A stretch of 64,000 nt of DNA from Pelagihabitans sp963760375 (GTDB lineage Bacteria > Bacteroidota > Bacteroidia > Flavobacteriales > Flavobacteriaceae), in contig CAVXCS010000005.1 in NCBI GenBank assembly GCA_963760375.1, positions 558,001 to 622,000 of the forward strand, given 5' to 3'. The notes under the pieces are model-generated. The model did not search any database. It was not told the origin of the DNA and saw only the letters and a program-made list of their open reading frames with translations. Below are positions 44,435 through 53,726 of the stretch, piece after piece (position 1 is the stretch's first letter; the number at the start of each line of letters is the position of its first letter). The translations under genes were made by a program, and so were the position numbers.

Positions 44435-46273
44435 ATGGCTGAAGAAAAAGCAATCGCCCAGGTAGAAGAAACTACAATGGCACCAGAAGAAAAAAAGGCG
44501 GAAGCCCCGGTACAAAGTCCAAAGGAATTTTTAGAAAATTTCGATTGGGAAAAGTACGAACAGGGTATTGAAAAGGTAGATGACACCAAACTCAAGGAAT
44601 TTGAGTCATTGGTGACCGAAAACTTCGTAGATACCGCAGACGCCGAAGTTGTTCAAGGAACCGTGGTTTATCTTACGGATCGCGAGGCGATCATCGACAT
44701 CAATGCCAAATCGGAGGGCGTAATTTCTTTGAACGAATTCAGATACAACCCCGGTCTTAAGGTCGGTGATAAGGTAGAGGTACTTATCGATATCCGCGAG
44801 GACAAAAGCGGACAACTGGTTTTGTCCCATAGAAAGGCCCGTACCATTATGGCATGGGAAAGGGTAAATAAGGCCCATGACAATGAAGAAGTGGTGAGTG
44901 GTTTTGTGAAATGTAGAACCAAAGGAGGAATGATCGTTGATGTTTTCGGCATCGAAGCATTTTTACCAGGTTCACAAATCGATGTGAAGCCCATTCGCGA
45001 TTACGATCAATATGTGAACAAAACCATGGAATTCAAAGTGGTGAAAATCAACCATGAATTCAAAAACGTTGTTGTATCCCATAAAGCCCTGATCGAGGCA
45101 GATATCGAAGAACAGAAGAAAGAAATCATCAGCCAATTGGAAAAAGGGCAAGTATTGGAAGGAGTTGTCAAAAACATCACTTCCTACGGTGTCTTTATCG
45201 ATTTGGGCGGTGTTGACGGATTGATACATATCACCGATCTATCATGGAGCAGGATCAACCATCCGAACGAAGTGGTTGACCTTGACCAAAAGCTCAACGT
45301 GGTCATCTTGGATTTCGATGAGAATAAATCCCGTATCCAATTGGGACTCAAACAGCTGGAGAAACATCCGTGGGATGCGCTCAGCGATGAGATCAAAATT
45401 GGTGACAAATTGAAAGGCAAGGTCGTTGTGATCGCTGATTACGGTGCTTTTATCGAAGTTGCCGAAGGCGTGGAAGGACTGATCCACGTATCTGAAATGT
45501 CATGGTCTACACATCTTCGTTCCGCTCAGGATTTTGTGAAGGTTGGCGATGAAATCGAGGCCGTGGTATTGACCTTGGATCGTGAAGATCGTAAAATGTC
45601 ATTGGGTGTTAAACAATTGACCCCAGATCCATGGACCGATATCACTACCAAATACCCCGTTGGTTCAAAACATACCGGAATTGTTAGAAACTTTACCAAT
45701 TTTGGAGTGTTCGTTGAACTTGAAGAAGGTATCGATGGACTCATCTACATTTCAGATCTGTCTTGGACCAAGAAAATCAAACACCCATCTGAATTTGTTA
45801 CCGTAGGCGACAAACTTGAGGTAGAAGTATTGGAGCTCGATGTTGAAGGCCGTAAATTGAGTCTTGGACACAAGCAAACCACTGAAAACCCTTGGGACAA
45901 GTACGAAACTGAATTCGCTGTCGGTACAGTGCACAAAGGTGCGATTACCGAAATAGTGGATAAGGGAGCTACCATTGATTTCAATGAGGACATTACCGCT
46001 TTTATTCCACAGCGCCATTTGGAAAAAGAAGATGGCAAAAAACTGGCCAAAGGAGAAGAAGCCGAATTTAAAATCATTGAGTTCAATAAAGACTTCAAAA
46101 GGGTGGTTGCAAGCCATACCGCCATTTTTAGGGAAGAGGAAGAACGCATTGTGAAGGCAGCCGTTAAAAAAGCCAAGGCCAGCGCTGATGAAGCCAAGCC
46201 TACCTTGGGCGATGCCAACGAGCAGTTGCAGGCCCTAAAGGACAAAATGGAAGCCAAAGCGAAAAAGAAATAG
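44435..46273 (+). CDS. rpsA: 30S ribosomal protein S1
   Basis: A 612-residue protein with six consecutive S1 (OB-fold) domains. Clear cores are GVVKNITSYGVFIDLGGVDGL, GKVVVIADYGAFIEVAEGVEG and GIVRNFTNFGVFVELEEGIDG, each followed by an HVSEMSW/ITDLSW type motif. Bacteroidota S1 has an acidic N-terminal extension, seen here before QSPKEFLENFDWEKYE. It unfolds mRNA on the ribosome. The ATG at 44435 is chosen over an upstream in-frame start at 44390 because the family begins MAEEK-like and the extension is not conserved in character. Confidence 0.95.
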   Translation: MAEEKAIAQVEETTMAPEEKKAEAPVQSPKEFLENFDWEKYEQGIEKVDDTKLKEFESLVTENFVDTADAEVVQGTVVYLTDREAIIDINAKSEGVISLNEFRYNPGLKVGDKVEVLIDIREDKSGQLVLSHRKARTIMAWERVNKAHDNEEVVSGFVKCRTKGGMIVDVFGIEAFLPGSQIDVKPIRDYDQYVNKTMEFKVVKINHEFKNVVVSHKALIEADIEEQKKEIISQLEKGQVLEGVVKNITSYGVFIDLGGVDGLIHITDLSWSRINHPNEVVDLDQKLNVVILDFDENKSRIQLGLKQLEKHPWDALSDEIKIGDKLKGKVVVIADYGAFIEVAEGVEGLIHVSEMSWSTHLRSAQDFVKVGDEIEAVVLTLDREDRKMSLGVKQLTPDPWTDITTKYPVGSKHTGIVRNFTNFGVFVELEEGIDGLIYISDLSWTKKIKHPSEFVTVGDKLEVEVLELDVEGRKLSLGHKQTTENPWDKYETEFAVGTVHKGAITEIVDKGATIDFNEDITAFIPQRHLEKEDGKKLAKGEEAEFKIIEFNKDFKRVVASHTAIFREEEERIVKAAVKKAKASADEAKPTLGDANEQLQALKDKMEAKAKKK

Positions 46274-46316
46274 TTTTTCTAGATCGATCATCGCATTTTG
46301 CGATTATGAATAATGG

Positions 46317-46344
46317 GCCCTGGCATTCTAGCCGGGGCTTTTTA
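46317..46344 (+). terminator. rho-independent terminator after rpsA
   Basis: Stem GCCCTGGC (46317-46324) with GCCGGGGC (46331-46338), one G-T pair, a 6-nt loop and a five-T tail. Confidence 0.8.
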
Positions 46345-46388
46345 TTGTGATATATGCGATGCATCATAAAATTTACTGGGGAATTCCC

Positions 46389-46396
46389 TATTTTTG
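46389..46396 (+). promoter_or_regulatory. -7 element upstream of pyrR
   Basis: TATTTTTG fits TAnnTTTG; the predicted transcript start is near 46401. This argues against the upstream in-frame start at 46347 and supports the ATG at 46425. The -33 element is weak. Confidence 0.45.
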
Positions 46397-46424
46397 CGCT
46401 GTTATCGTATTGATGTTCGAACCT

Positions 46425-46964
46425 ATGGGTCAAAAAGTATTGCTTTCCTCAAAAGAAATAAACATCATACTGCATCGCTTGGCCTGTCAACTCCTTGAAT
46501 CGCATCTCGATTTTAAAGACACTGTATTGATCGGCTTACAGCCAAGGGGCATTTTTGTGGCACAACGCCTCAAAAAGATTTTAGTGGAAGATTACAAGGT
46601 AAAACATATCGCGCTGGGATTCCTGGACATCACATTTTATCGGGACGATTTCAGAAGGGGTGATAAGACCCTATCCGCAACACAGACCAAAATAGACTTT
46701 CTGGTAGAGGATAAAAAAGTGGTGCTCATAGATGATGTACTGTACACGGGAAGGAGCATAAGGGCGGCCCTTACGGCAATACAATCTTTTGGAAGGCCCG
46801 CGGAAATAGAATTGTTAACTTTGATCGATAGAAGATTCAGTAGGCATTTGCCCATACAACCCAATTACAGGGGAAGGCAGGTCGATGCCATCAACAACGA
46901 AAAAGTAAAGGTGATGTGGGAGGAAAATGATGGGAAAGACATCGTTTATTTGGTAGGCAAATGA
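46425..46964 (+). CDS. pyrR: PyrR: pyrimidine operon regulator / uracil phosphoribosyltransferase family
   Basis: A 179-residue protein of the PyrR type, with the PRPP-binding loop VVLIDDVLYTGRS (Asp103, Asp104) and the N-terminal VLLSSKEINIILHRLA typical of the family. In Gram-positives it binds pyr mRNA as attenuator and has weak UPRTase activity; in Bacteroidota its regulatory role is less studied. It lies 76 nt ahead of pyrB, so a link to pyrimidine synthesis is retained. I do not see an obvious attenuator hairpin in that gap. Confidence 0.9.
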   Translation: MGQKVLLSSKEINIILHRLACQLLESHLDFKDTVLIGLQPRGIFVAQRLKKILVEDYKVKHIALGFLDITFYRDDFRRGDKTLSATQTKIDFLVEDKKVVLIDDVLYTGRSIRAALTAIQSFGRPAEIELLTLIDRRFSRHLPIQPNYRGRQVDAINNEKVKVMWEENDGKDIVYLVGK

Positions 46965-47040
46965 TTGGAAGAGATGATGTAACAGTATTTATTGGGCCAA
47001 GCCATCCGAAATGGATCAGGTATAATCGTAAAGCAAGGTA

Positions 47041-47967
47041 ATGGGCGAATTGAGTGTAAACCATTTATTGGGAATAAAATATCTGAAAAAAGAAGATATT
47101 GCGCTCATTTTTGAAACCGCCGATCATTTTAAGGAAGTCATCAACCGATCCATCAAAAAAGTACCTTCGTTAAGGGACATTACCATTGCCAACATCTTTT
47201 TTGAAAATAGCACCCGAACCAAGCTTTCTTTTGAACTCGCCGAAAAAAGGCTATCGGCCGATGTGATTAATTTTTCCGCTTCCCAATCGTCGGTAAAAAA
47301 AGGCGAAACCTTGATCGATACCGTAAACAATATCCTGTCGATGAAGGTAGATATGGTGGTCATGCGCCATCCGAACCCGGGCGCCGGAATATTCCTATCG
47401 AAAAATGTAAAGGCCTCCATCATCAATGCGGGCGACGGGGCGCACGAACATCCAACCCAGGCACTGCTCGACTCCTATTCCATCCGGGAAAAACTTGGTG
47501 GGGTGGACGGTAAAAATGTGGTCATCGTAGGGGATATCCTGCACTCCAGGGTAGCACTTTCCAATATTTTCGCATTGAAACTACAGGGAGCGAACGTTAA
47601 GGTCTGTGGACCAAGAACCTTATTGCCGAAATACATTGAATCGCTCGGCGTAGGTGTGGAAACCAATCTAAGAAAGGCATTGAACTGGTGCGACGTCGCC
47701 AATATGTTACGGATACAGAACGAGAGGCTAGATATTAGCTATTTTCCCACCACCAGGGAATATACACAACAATTTGGGGTAAATAAGGCCCTCCTCGACA
47801 GTCTTGATAAAGAGATCGTGATCATGCACCCCGGTCCGATCAACAGAGGGGTGGAAATCACCAGCGATGTAGCCGATTCCAAACAGTCGATTATTTTGAA
47901 CCAAGTCGAAAACGGGGTCGCCATACGAATGGCGGTTATTTATCTTTTGGCATCAAAAATTAAATAG
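47041..47967 (+). CDS. pyrB: aspartate carbamoyltransferase catalytic subunit
   Basis: A 308-residue protein with the carbamoyl-phosphate motif STRT (Ser57-Thr60, in FFENSTRTKLSFE), the HPTQALLDSYSI active-site stretch and the C-terminal MHPGPINRGVEI. It makes N-carbamoyl-aspartate, the committed step of pyrimidine synthesis. No regulatory subunit gene (pyrI) is adjacent. The small gene after it begins 6 nt past the stop, indicating an operon with three downstream genes. Confidence 0.95.
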   Translation: MGELSVNHLLGIKYLKKEDIALIFETADHFKEVINRSIKKVPSLRDITIANIFFENSTRTKLSFELAEKRLSADVINFSASQSSVKKGETLIDTVNNILSMKVDMVVMRHPNPGAGIFLSKNVKASIINAGDGAHEHPTQALLDSYSIREKLGGVDGKNVVIVGDILHSRVALSNIFALKLQGANVKVCGPRTLLPKYIESLGVGVETNLRKALNWCDVANMLRIQNERLDISYFPTTREYTQQFGVNKALLDSLDKEIVIMHPGPINRGVEITSDVADSKQSIILNQVENGVAIRMAVIYLLASKIK

Positions 47968-47973
47968 ACAGCT

Positions 47974-48306
47974 ATGATATTTGATAATGACGGCAACACT
48001 ACGATCGTTTTTCAAGAAAACATCGCCCTGCCAAAATTTTTGGAAAACCTGAAAAACGCCTACCCGAAGATAAAGAATGACAACATTGTCGTAAACCTTT
48101 TTTCTTTTTCGAAATTAAAGGCAGATGATATTCTGGAGTTCCTGCAGCTCTCCGATATGCATAGGGCGGGCAAAAAATCCTTTGTTTTGGTCACCGATAA
48201 GGTGGGTTTTGACGAGGTTCCCGATAGTATTTGTGTGGTGCCGAGCCTTCAGGAGGCAAAAGACATCATTGAAATGGAAGAAATTGAGCGAGACTTGGAG
48301 ATGTAA
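47974..48306 (+). CDS. small conserved protein of the pyrB-rnz operon, function unknown
   Basis: A 110-residue protein with an alternating beta/alpha pattern (TTIVFQENIALPKFLENL, DNIVVNLFSF, KSFVLVTDKVGF, ICVVPSLQEAKDIIEMEEIERDLEM) that recalls a STAS-like fold, although I see no phosphorylatable Ser motif. It is found next to ribonuclease Z genes in flavobacteria, and automated annotation may carry that name over; it has no metallo-beta-lactamase motif and is not RNase Z. Its TAA overlaps the next ATG by one base (TAATG). Confidence 0.7.
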   Translation: MIFDNDGNTTIVFQENIALPKFLENLKNAYPKIKNDNIVVNLFSFSKLKADDILEFLQLSDMHRAGKKSFVLVTDKVGFDEVPDSICVVPSLQEAKDIIEMEEIERDLEM

Positions 48307-48794
48307 TGGCCCATCAGTATCATTTGGCACAAATCAATATCGCTAAAATGTTGGCACCCATAGACCATCCCCTGATGGCCGATTTTGTTGCCAATCTCGA
48401 TGCGATCAACAGTATAGTTGAAAAAAGCCCGGGTTTTGTATGGCGCTTAAGGGGAGACGACAACAATGCGACTGCCATCAGGATTTTTGAGGACGACTTT
48501 TTGATCATCAACATGTCGGTTTGGGAAACCAAGGAAGCGCTTTTCGATTTTACCTATAGATCAGGTCATTCCGGAATTTTAAAAAGGAAAAAGCAATGGT
48601 TCAGCCCCATGGGCGAAAGTCATATGGCCTTTTGGTATCTGGTATCGGGGAGAGAACCCTCACCGGAAGAAGCAAAAAAACGTCTGGCTTACCTCAACCA
48701 GCATGGACAAACCCCTTATGCCTTCACCTTTAAGAGCAACTTTAGTCCTCAAGAAGCGATTGAATATGAAATGAAAACCAAAGGAAAAGTATGA
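48306..48794 (+). CDS. DUF3291 protein (dimeric ferredoxin-like barrel)
   Basis: A 162-residue protein with the DUF3291 signature: HLAQINIAKMLAPIDHPLMADF at the start, SPGFVWRLRG, NMSVWETKEALFDFTY and a late FSPMGESHMAFWYL. The family resembles antibiotic-biosynthesis monooxygenase-type barrels; no function is established. It is translationally coupled on both sides: a TAATG overlap with the preceding gene and an ATGA overlap with rnz. Confidence 0.85.
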   Translation: MAHQYHLAQINIAKMLAPIDHPLMADFVANLDAINSIVEKSPGFVWRLRGDDNNATAIRIFEDDFLIINMSVWETKEALFDFTYRSGHSGILKRKKQWFSPMGESHMAFWYLVSGREPSPEEAKKRLAYLNQHGQTPYAFTFKSNFSPQEAIEYEMKTKGKV

Positions 48795-49696
48795 AACTAC
48801 ACATCCTAGGTTGTTATGCGGCCACCCCAAGAACGCTGTCAAATCCGACTTCGCAGGTACTGGAAATAAAAAACCACCTTTTTCTTATCGATTGTGGCGA
48901 GGGGACCCAAGTCCAACTCCGAAAGAATAAAATCAAATTCTCCAGGATCGATCATATCTTCATTTCACATTTACACGGAGATCATTTTTTTGGATTGCCG
49001 GGCCTGGTCTCCAGTTTCCGTTTGTTGGGTCGTGAGCGGGAATTACATATCTATGGGCCAAAAGGAATCAAGGAGGCCATAACCCTTCTATTGAAATTGG
49101 GGGATTCCTGGACCAATTATCCTTTGCTGTTTCACGAATTGACTTCCAATGAATCGGAAATGATCTATGAAGACGAAAAGGTTACGGTGGCGACCATTCC
49201 CTTAGATCACCGAATTTACACCAACGGTTTTTTGTTCCGCGAAAAAATAGGCGAGAGAAAGCTCGACATCAAGGGCATTGCAAAATACAAGGTCGACAAG
49301 GCTTATTTTCAGAATCTCAAATCGGGGAAAGACCTGGTGTTATCCGATGGGGAAATAATCGCAAATTCAAAGTTGACGCTCGACCCACCCAAACCAAAAT
49401 CGTACGCCTATTGCAGTGATACGGGCTTTAGTATGGGGCTGGTACCGATAATCAAACAGGTGGATGTGCTATATCACGAATCTACCTTCTTGGAGTCTGA
49501 ACTGGAACTGTCTCTCAAAACCAAGCATTCCACCGCCAAACAAGCCGCTACGATTGCCATGGAGGCCGAAGTCGGCACCCTGGTCTTGGGCCACTATTCG
49601 ACCCGTTATAAAACAATCGCCCTTTTTAAGGAGGAAGCGGAAGGAATTTTCCCCAATATTTGGTTGGCCGACGATGGTAAGGTCTTGGAATTTTAA
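48791..49696 (+). CDS. rnz: ribonuclease Z (tRNA 3' endonuclease)
   Basis: A 301-residue metallo-beta-lactamase-fold nuclease with the zinc motif HLHGDH (His60-His65), an N-terminal NPTSQVLEI, SDTGF and a C-terminal LVLGHYSTRY. It removes 3' trailers of pre-tRNAs before CCA addition. Its start overlaps the DUF3291 stop by 4 nt, so it is the last gene of the pyrR-pyrB operon. Confidence 0.94.
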   Translation: MKLHILGCYAATPRTLSNPTSQVLEIKNHLFLIDCGEGTQVQLRKNKIKFSRIDHIFISHLHGDHFFGLPGLVSSFRLLGRERELHIYGPKGIKEAITLLLKLGDSWTNYPLLFHELTSNESEMIYEDEKVTVATIPLDHRIYTNGFLFREKIGERKLDIKGIAKYKVDKAYFQNLKSGKDLVLSDGEIIANSKLTLDPPKPKSYAYCSDTGFSMGLVPIIKQVDVLYHESTFLESELELSLKTKHSTAKQAATIAMEAEVGTLVLGHYSTRYKTIALFKEEAEGIFPNIWLADDGKVLEF

Positions 49697-49780
49697 TAAT
49701 CCGTATAAAAATCGCTATTCGATTTTACAATCTCTTTTCTTTTGATGAACTTTACTAACTTGAATTGAGATCGTCCCAAC

Positions 49781-50428
49781 ATGCAAAAAGATTTAGGCAA
49801 GTATAGAAAATCCTATGAAAAAAGTGCCCTTATGGAGGATTCGATATCCGATGATCCGATGGCGCTTTTCCAAAAATGGTTTTATGAGGTTGAAGCCTCG
49901 GAGGGTATAGATGAACCCAATGCGATGACTATCAGTACCATTGGCTTGGATGGCTACCCTAAAAGCAGGGTAGTGCTGCTAAAAAAGTATACCTATGAGG
50001 GCTTTATTTTTTATACAAATTATGAGAGCGAAAAGGGCAAGGCCATTGCGAACGACCCAAAGGTATGTGCTTCTTTTTTTTGGCCCAATATGGAACGTCA
50101 GATCATCATCAAGGGGCGGGCCGAAAAGATTTCCAAAAATCTGTCGGACGGCTATTTCGAATCAAGGCCCGAGGGTAGTAAACTGAGTGCCATTGTCTCC
50201 AACCAAAGCAATGTAATTCCTTCACGGGAAGTGCTGGAAGAAAAATTGAAAGCCTTGGAGAAACAGTATGGGAACAAGGAGATCGAGCGGCCCGATTATT
50301 GGGGCGGCTTTATCATCAAACCCATTTCCATGGAGTTTTGGCAAGGGAGGCCCAACCGCCTGCACGATCGAATACGCTATACCTTGCAGGAAGATTTTGT
50401 TTGGAAGATCGAACGGTTGGCTCCATGA
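49781..50428 (+). CDS. pdxH: pyridoxamine 5'-phosphate oxidase
   Basis: A 215-residue FMN protein of normal length. Motifs: AMTISTIGLDGYPKSRVVLLK (FMN-binding), GFIFYTNYESEKGK, FFWPNMERQIIIKGRAEK and the C-terminal PISMEFWQGRPNRLHDRI with RLAP end. It makes pyridoxal 5'-phosphate (vitamin B6). It lies 84 nt after rnz and probably has its own promoter. Confidence 0.95.
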   Translation: MQKDLGKYRKSYEKSALMEDSISDDPMALFQKWFYEVEASEGIDEPNAMTISTIGLDGYPKSRVVLLKKYTYEGFIFYTNYESEKGKAIANDPKVCASFFWPNMERQIIIKGRAEKISKNLSDGYFESRPEGSKLSAIVSNQSNVIPSREVLEEKLKALEKQYGNKEIERPDYWGGFIIKPISMEFWQGRPNRLHDRIRYTLQEDFVWKIERLAP

Positions 50429-50440
50429 ACCTCGGCGACA

Positions 50441-50468
50441 TTGGAATGTCATTGAATTTTTATACTTG
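50441..50468 (+). promoter_or_regulatory. probable promoter of the sixA-like/ppk1 pair
   Basis: TTG at 50441-50443, a 17-nt spacer, then TATACTTG at 50461-50468 (one mismatch to TAnnTTTG). The start would be near 50472, about 20 nt before the ATG at 50492. Confidence 0.4.
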
Positions 50469-50491
50469 ATCTAACCTAAATTGATGTCAAT

Positions 50492-50977
50492 ATGAAACAG
50501 CTCATCCTTGTAAGACATGGTAAGTCGTCATGGGACTACCATGTGAGCGATAAAGACCGCCCCTTACTTGAAAGGGGAATCAACGATGTGATTCTGGTCT
50601 CCCAAAAATATGCCAAACAACCGGTTGCGGTCGATTTTGTTTATTCGAGTACCGCGAACAGGGCGATGCATACCTGTCTGATTTTCCTCAGACAACTCGA
50701 TTTTCCGATGCACAAGCTACAGTTGACCCATAAGCTTTATGATTTTTCCGGCGATACGGTCCTGCACTTCATTCAAAGTTGGGATGATTCACTGCAATCG
50801 GTAATGATTTTTGGCCACAACCACGCCTTTACGCACCTTGCCAATTCCTTGGGAAATAAGTATATTGAAAACGTTCCGACCAGCGGGCTGGTCCATTTGC
50901 AGTTCAACACCGATCGTTGGTCTAAAATAGGCAAGGGAACTACCGTAAAAACCATTTTTCCAAAGCAGCTAAAATAA
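50492..50977 (+). CDS. SixA-like histidine phosphatase
   Basis: A 161-residue protein of the branch-1 histidine phosphatase superfamily, small SixA type. The catalytic motif RHGKSSWD is at residues 8-15 (His9), with a second His in IFGHNHAFTHL. SixA acts on phosphohistidine of signalling proteins in E. coli; the target here is unknown. The stop codon is directly followed by the ppk1 ATG. The pairing of a phosphohistidine phosphatase with a kinase that works through phosphohistidine is suggestive but unproven. Confidence 0.85.
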   Translation: MKQLILVRHGKSSWDYHVSDKDRPLLERGINDVILVSQKYAKQPVAVDFVYSSTANRAMHTCLIFLRQLDFPMHKLQLTHKLYDFSGDTVLHFIQSWDDSLQSVMIFGHNHAFTHLANSLGNKYIENVPTSGLVHLQFNTDRWSKIGKGTTVKTIFPKQLK

Positions 50978-53062
50978 ATGATCAAATCAAAAAACCAGTA
51001 CATCAATCGGGAAATCAGTTGGTTGAAGTTTAATGAGCGTGTTTTGCAGGAATGTGCCGATAAACAGGTTCCCCTTATAGAGCGACTCCGATTTTTAGGT
51101 ATTTTTTCGAACAATTTGGATGAATTTTTTAAGGTAAGATATGCCACCGTGAAGCGAATTTTCGAAGCGGGGAAATCCGGAAAAAGCGTTTTGGGCGGAG
51201 AAACGGCCAAAGAGCTGTTGGCCGAAATCACGGAAATCGTGATCAAACAGCAATCTAAAAGCCTAAAAATATTGGCGGGTATTGAAAAAGAACTGGAAGC
51301 ACAGAATATTTTCATCGTACAAGAAACCGAACTTTCTGAAAAACAGGGCATTTTTGTAAAAGACTATTTTCAGAAAAAAGTGAGTCCGCTATTGATGATC
51401 ATCATCTTGAACGAACTTACCCAATTCCCAACGCTTAAAGACACCGCTGCCTACATCGCAGTCAAAATGTTGCTAAAACGCGATGGCAGGGCCCAGGACA
51501 AGGGTATAAAAAACCATAAGCGATATGCCCTGATAGAAATCCCCAAAGGCATCAATCGTTTTGTGGTACTTCCCAAAGAGGGCAATAAAAATTTTATTAT
51601 CATGGTCGATGACATGATAAGATATTGTCTTGAAAGTATTTTCACCATGTTCGAATACCAAACGATTTCGGCCCATATGGTAAAAATTACCCGGGATGCG
51701 GAACTCGATATGGACAATGACCTTAGCAAGAGTTTTATCGAAAAAATTTCAACTTCCGTGCAGGGTCGTAAAATTGGAGATCCAGTGCGCTTTGTTTTCG
51801 ACAAAAGTATTGGAAAAGACACACTTGCCTTTTTGAGGGCCAAAATGAACATTGACGATACCGACAGTGTTATTCCTGGAGGACGATACCATAACAGAAG
51901 GGATTATATGGGATTCCCAAGCCTGGGAAGAGAAGATTTACTTTATGAAAAAATAGTTCCCTTGCCCGTGAAAGGCATATCGATGGAAGGAAGTTTGTTG
52001 GATCAGATCGGCAAAAAGGACTTTTTGCAATATACCCCATACCATACTTTCTCCTATATTATAAAATTTTTAAAGGAAGCCGCTTTAGACCCCAGCGTCA
52101 AGAGCATCAAAATAACGGTCTACCGTTTGGCCAATAATTCGCAGGTGGCCGCCTCCTTGATCAATGCCGTAAAAAATGGTAAACAGGTAACGGTGCAGAT
52201 CGAGTTACAGGCTCGCTTCGATGAAGAAGCCAATATCCAATATGCCGAACAATTACAGGCCGAAGGCGTTAAGCTCATTTTTGGGGTGCCGGGCCTCAAA
52301 GTCCACAGCAAGATCTGCGTTGTTGAACGTGAGGAAGAAGCAGGCATAAAACGGTACGGATTCATCAGTACGGGCAACTTTAATGAGTCTACCGCCAAAA
52401 TCTACACCGATTATACCTTGTTTACGGCCAATGAACCGATTTTAAAGGAACTGAATAAAATATTCGACTTTTTTGAAACCACCTATAAGATCAACAAATA
52501 CAAGCATCTGGTAGTCTCACCGCATTATACCCAGAGTGTTTTCGAAAAATTGATCGATAATGAGATTTCCAACGCCATTGTAGGCAAGCAGGCCTTCATC
52601 AAGATCAAAATGAACAGCTTTACTTCTTACAAAATGGTCGACAAGCTCTATGAGGCCAGCAGGGCAGGGGTAAAGATACAGTTGATTATCCGCGGTATTT
52701 GCTGTTTGGTGCCCGGGGTAAAGGGGATGAGCGAGAACATCGAAGCGATCAGCGTGGTGGATAAATTTCTGGAACATTCAAGGCTGTTTGTTTTTTGCAA
52801 TGAAGGTGACGCAAAAATTTATATTTCCTCTGCCGATTGGATGACAAGAAATTTGGATTATCGGGTAGAAGTGGGTTGCCCGATCTATGATGAGGATATC
52901 AAGCGCGAATTGCTCGACACCTTTGATATTTCATGGAAAGACAACGTCAAGGCCCGAATTTTCAATGTAGACCAAGACAATGCCTATCGCAGGAACCGTA
53001 ACGGAAAATTGCGCTCCCAGTTTGTGAAATATGATTATTATTTCAATAAGCTGAATGCGTAG
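50978..53062 (+). CDS. ppk1: polyphosphate kinase 1
   Basis: A 694-residue protein of normal PPK1 length. The autophosphorylated His is His443 in GLKVHSKICVV, with the second conserved His600 in FLEHSRLF; the N-terminal INREISWLKFNERVLQEC and SNNLDEFFKVR are also typical. It polymerises ATP gamma-phosphate into polyphosphate. It is encoded with no gap after the SixA-like phosphatase and ends 10 nt from the convergent miaE gene. Confidence 0.95.
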   Translation: MIKSKNQYINREISWLKFNERVLQECADKQVPLIERLRFLGIFSNNLDEFFKVRYATVKRIFEAGKSGKSVLGGETAKELLAEITEIVIKQQSKSLKILAGIEKELEAQNIFIVQETELSEKQGIFVKDYFQKKVSPLLMIIILNELTQFPTLKDTAAYIAVKMLLKRDGRAQDKGIKNHKRYALIEIPKGINRFVVLPKEGNKNFIIMVDDMIRYCLESIFTMFEYQTISAHMVKITRDAELDMDNDLSKSFIEKISTSVQGRKIGDPVRFVFDKSIGKDTLAFLRAKMNIDDTDSVIPGGRYHNRRDYMGFPSLGREDLLYEKIVPLPVKGISMEGSLLDQIGKKDFLQYTPYHTFSYIIKFLKEAALDPSVKSIKITVYRLANNSQVAASLINAVKNGKQVTVQIELQARFDEEANIQYAEQLQAEGVKLIFGVPGLKVHSKICVVEREEEAGIKRYGFISTGNFNESTAKIYTDYTLFTANEPILKELNKIFDFFETTYKINKYKHLVVSPHYTQSVFEKLIDNEISNAIVGKQAFIKIKMNSFTSYKMVDKLYEASRAGVKIQLIIRGICCLVPGVKGMSENIEAISVVDKFLEHSRLFVFCNEGDAKIYISSADWMTRNLDYRVEVGCPIYDEDIKRELLDTFDISWKDNVKARIFNVDQDNAYRRNRNGKLRSQFVKYDYYFNKLNA

Positions 53063-53072
53063 TCCAGCTGGG

Positions 53073-53654
53073 TCAACCATGTATCGTTTCTTTGGTGCCC
53101 AAGTTTTTCATGATTTCTGCCTCGTATTCCAGCAATTGCTCCCATTTGTCGTCCACGAGATTACGTTCTCCGTATTTTCGGGCAAACTTGAGGAACATTG
53201 TATAATGTCCGGCCTCGCTTACCATCAGCTGGCGGTAAAATTCCGATAGCGATTTGTCTTGCAATTGTTCTGATAACAGCCGGAAGCGTTCACAACTCCT
53301 TGCTTCTATCAAAGCGGCGTATAGCAACCGATGCACCAACTGCGTGGTTCTATTACCCCCTTTGGGGAAGAATTTGGTCAGGGCGATCACATAATCGTCT
53401 TTTCGATCTCGGCCTAGGGTATTGCCCCTGGCCTTGATCCTATCATGTACCATTTTGAAATGCCCCATTTCTTCCCGCGAAAGTGCTATCATTTCCTCGA
53501 CCAATTCCGAATATTCCGGAAAGCTGACAATTAAGGAAATGGCCGTACTGGCCGCTTTTTGCTCGCAATAGGCATGGTCTGTCAGAATTTCATCGATATT
53601 TTTTTCCACAAGATTTACCCAGCGGGGATCTGTTGGCAGTTTTAATCCTAGCAT
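53073..53654 (-). CDS. miaE: MiaE-type tRNA-(ms2io6A)-hydroxylase
   Basis: A 193-residue diiron protein. Iron-binding carboxylate/His motifs of the ferritin-like fold are seen in HAYCEQKAAS, SREEMGHFKMV, LIEARSCERF and SEAGHYTMF. MiaE hydroxylates the isopentenyl group of ms2i6A at position 37 of some tRNAs using oxygen. It stands alone with a textbook promoter just upstream, and its stop faces that of ppk1. Confidence 0.88.
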   Translation of the reverse strand: MLGLKLPTDPRWVNLVEKNIDEILTDHAYCEQKAASTAISLIVSFPEYSELVEEMIALSREEMGHFKMVHDRIKARGNTLGRDRKDDYVIALTKFFPKGGNRTTQLVHRLLYAALIEARSCERFRLLSEQLQDKSLSEFYRQLMVSEAGHYTMFLKFARKYGERNLVDDKWEQLLEYEAEIMKNLGTKETIHG

Positions 53655-53673
53655 ATTCCAATATTTTAGGGTT

Positions 53674-53705
53674 CAAAAGTAAAGCGAGAATGTTCTTTTT
53701 CAAAA
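53674..53705 (-). promoter_or_regulatory. promoter of miaE
   Basis: On the minus strand TTTTG (53701-53705), a 19-nt spacer, then TACTTTTG (53674-53681). Both elements match the Bacteroidota consensus. The start should lie near 53669, about 15 nt before the ATG at 53654. Confidence 0.65.
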
Positions 53706-53726
53706 TAAGGTATTTATCTTTACCCC

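Noticed and set aside
46347..46424. Longer start for pyrR
   Set aside because: It contains the TATTTTTG promoter element and partly overlaps the end of the rpsA terminator region.
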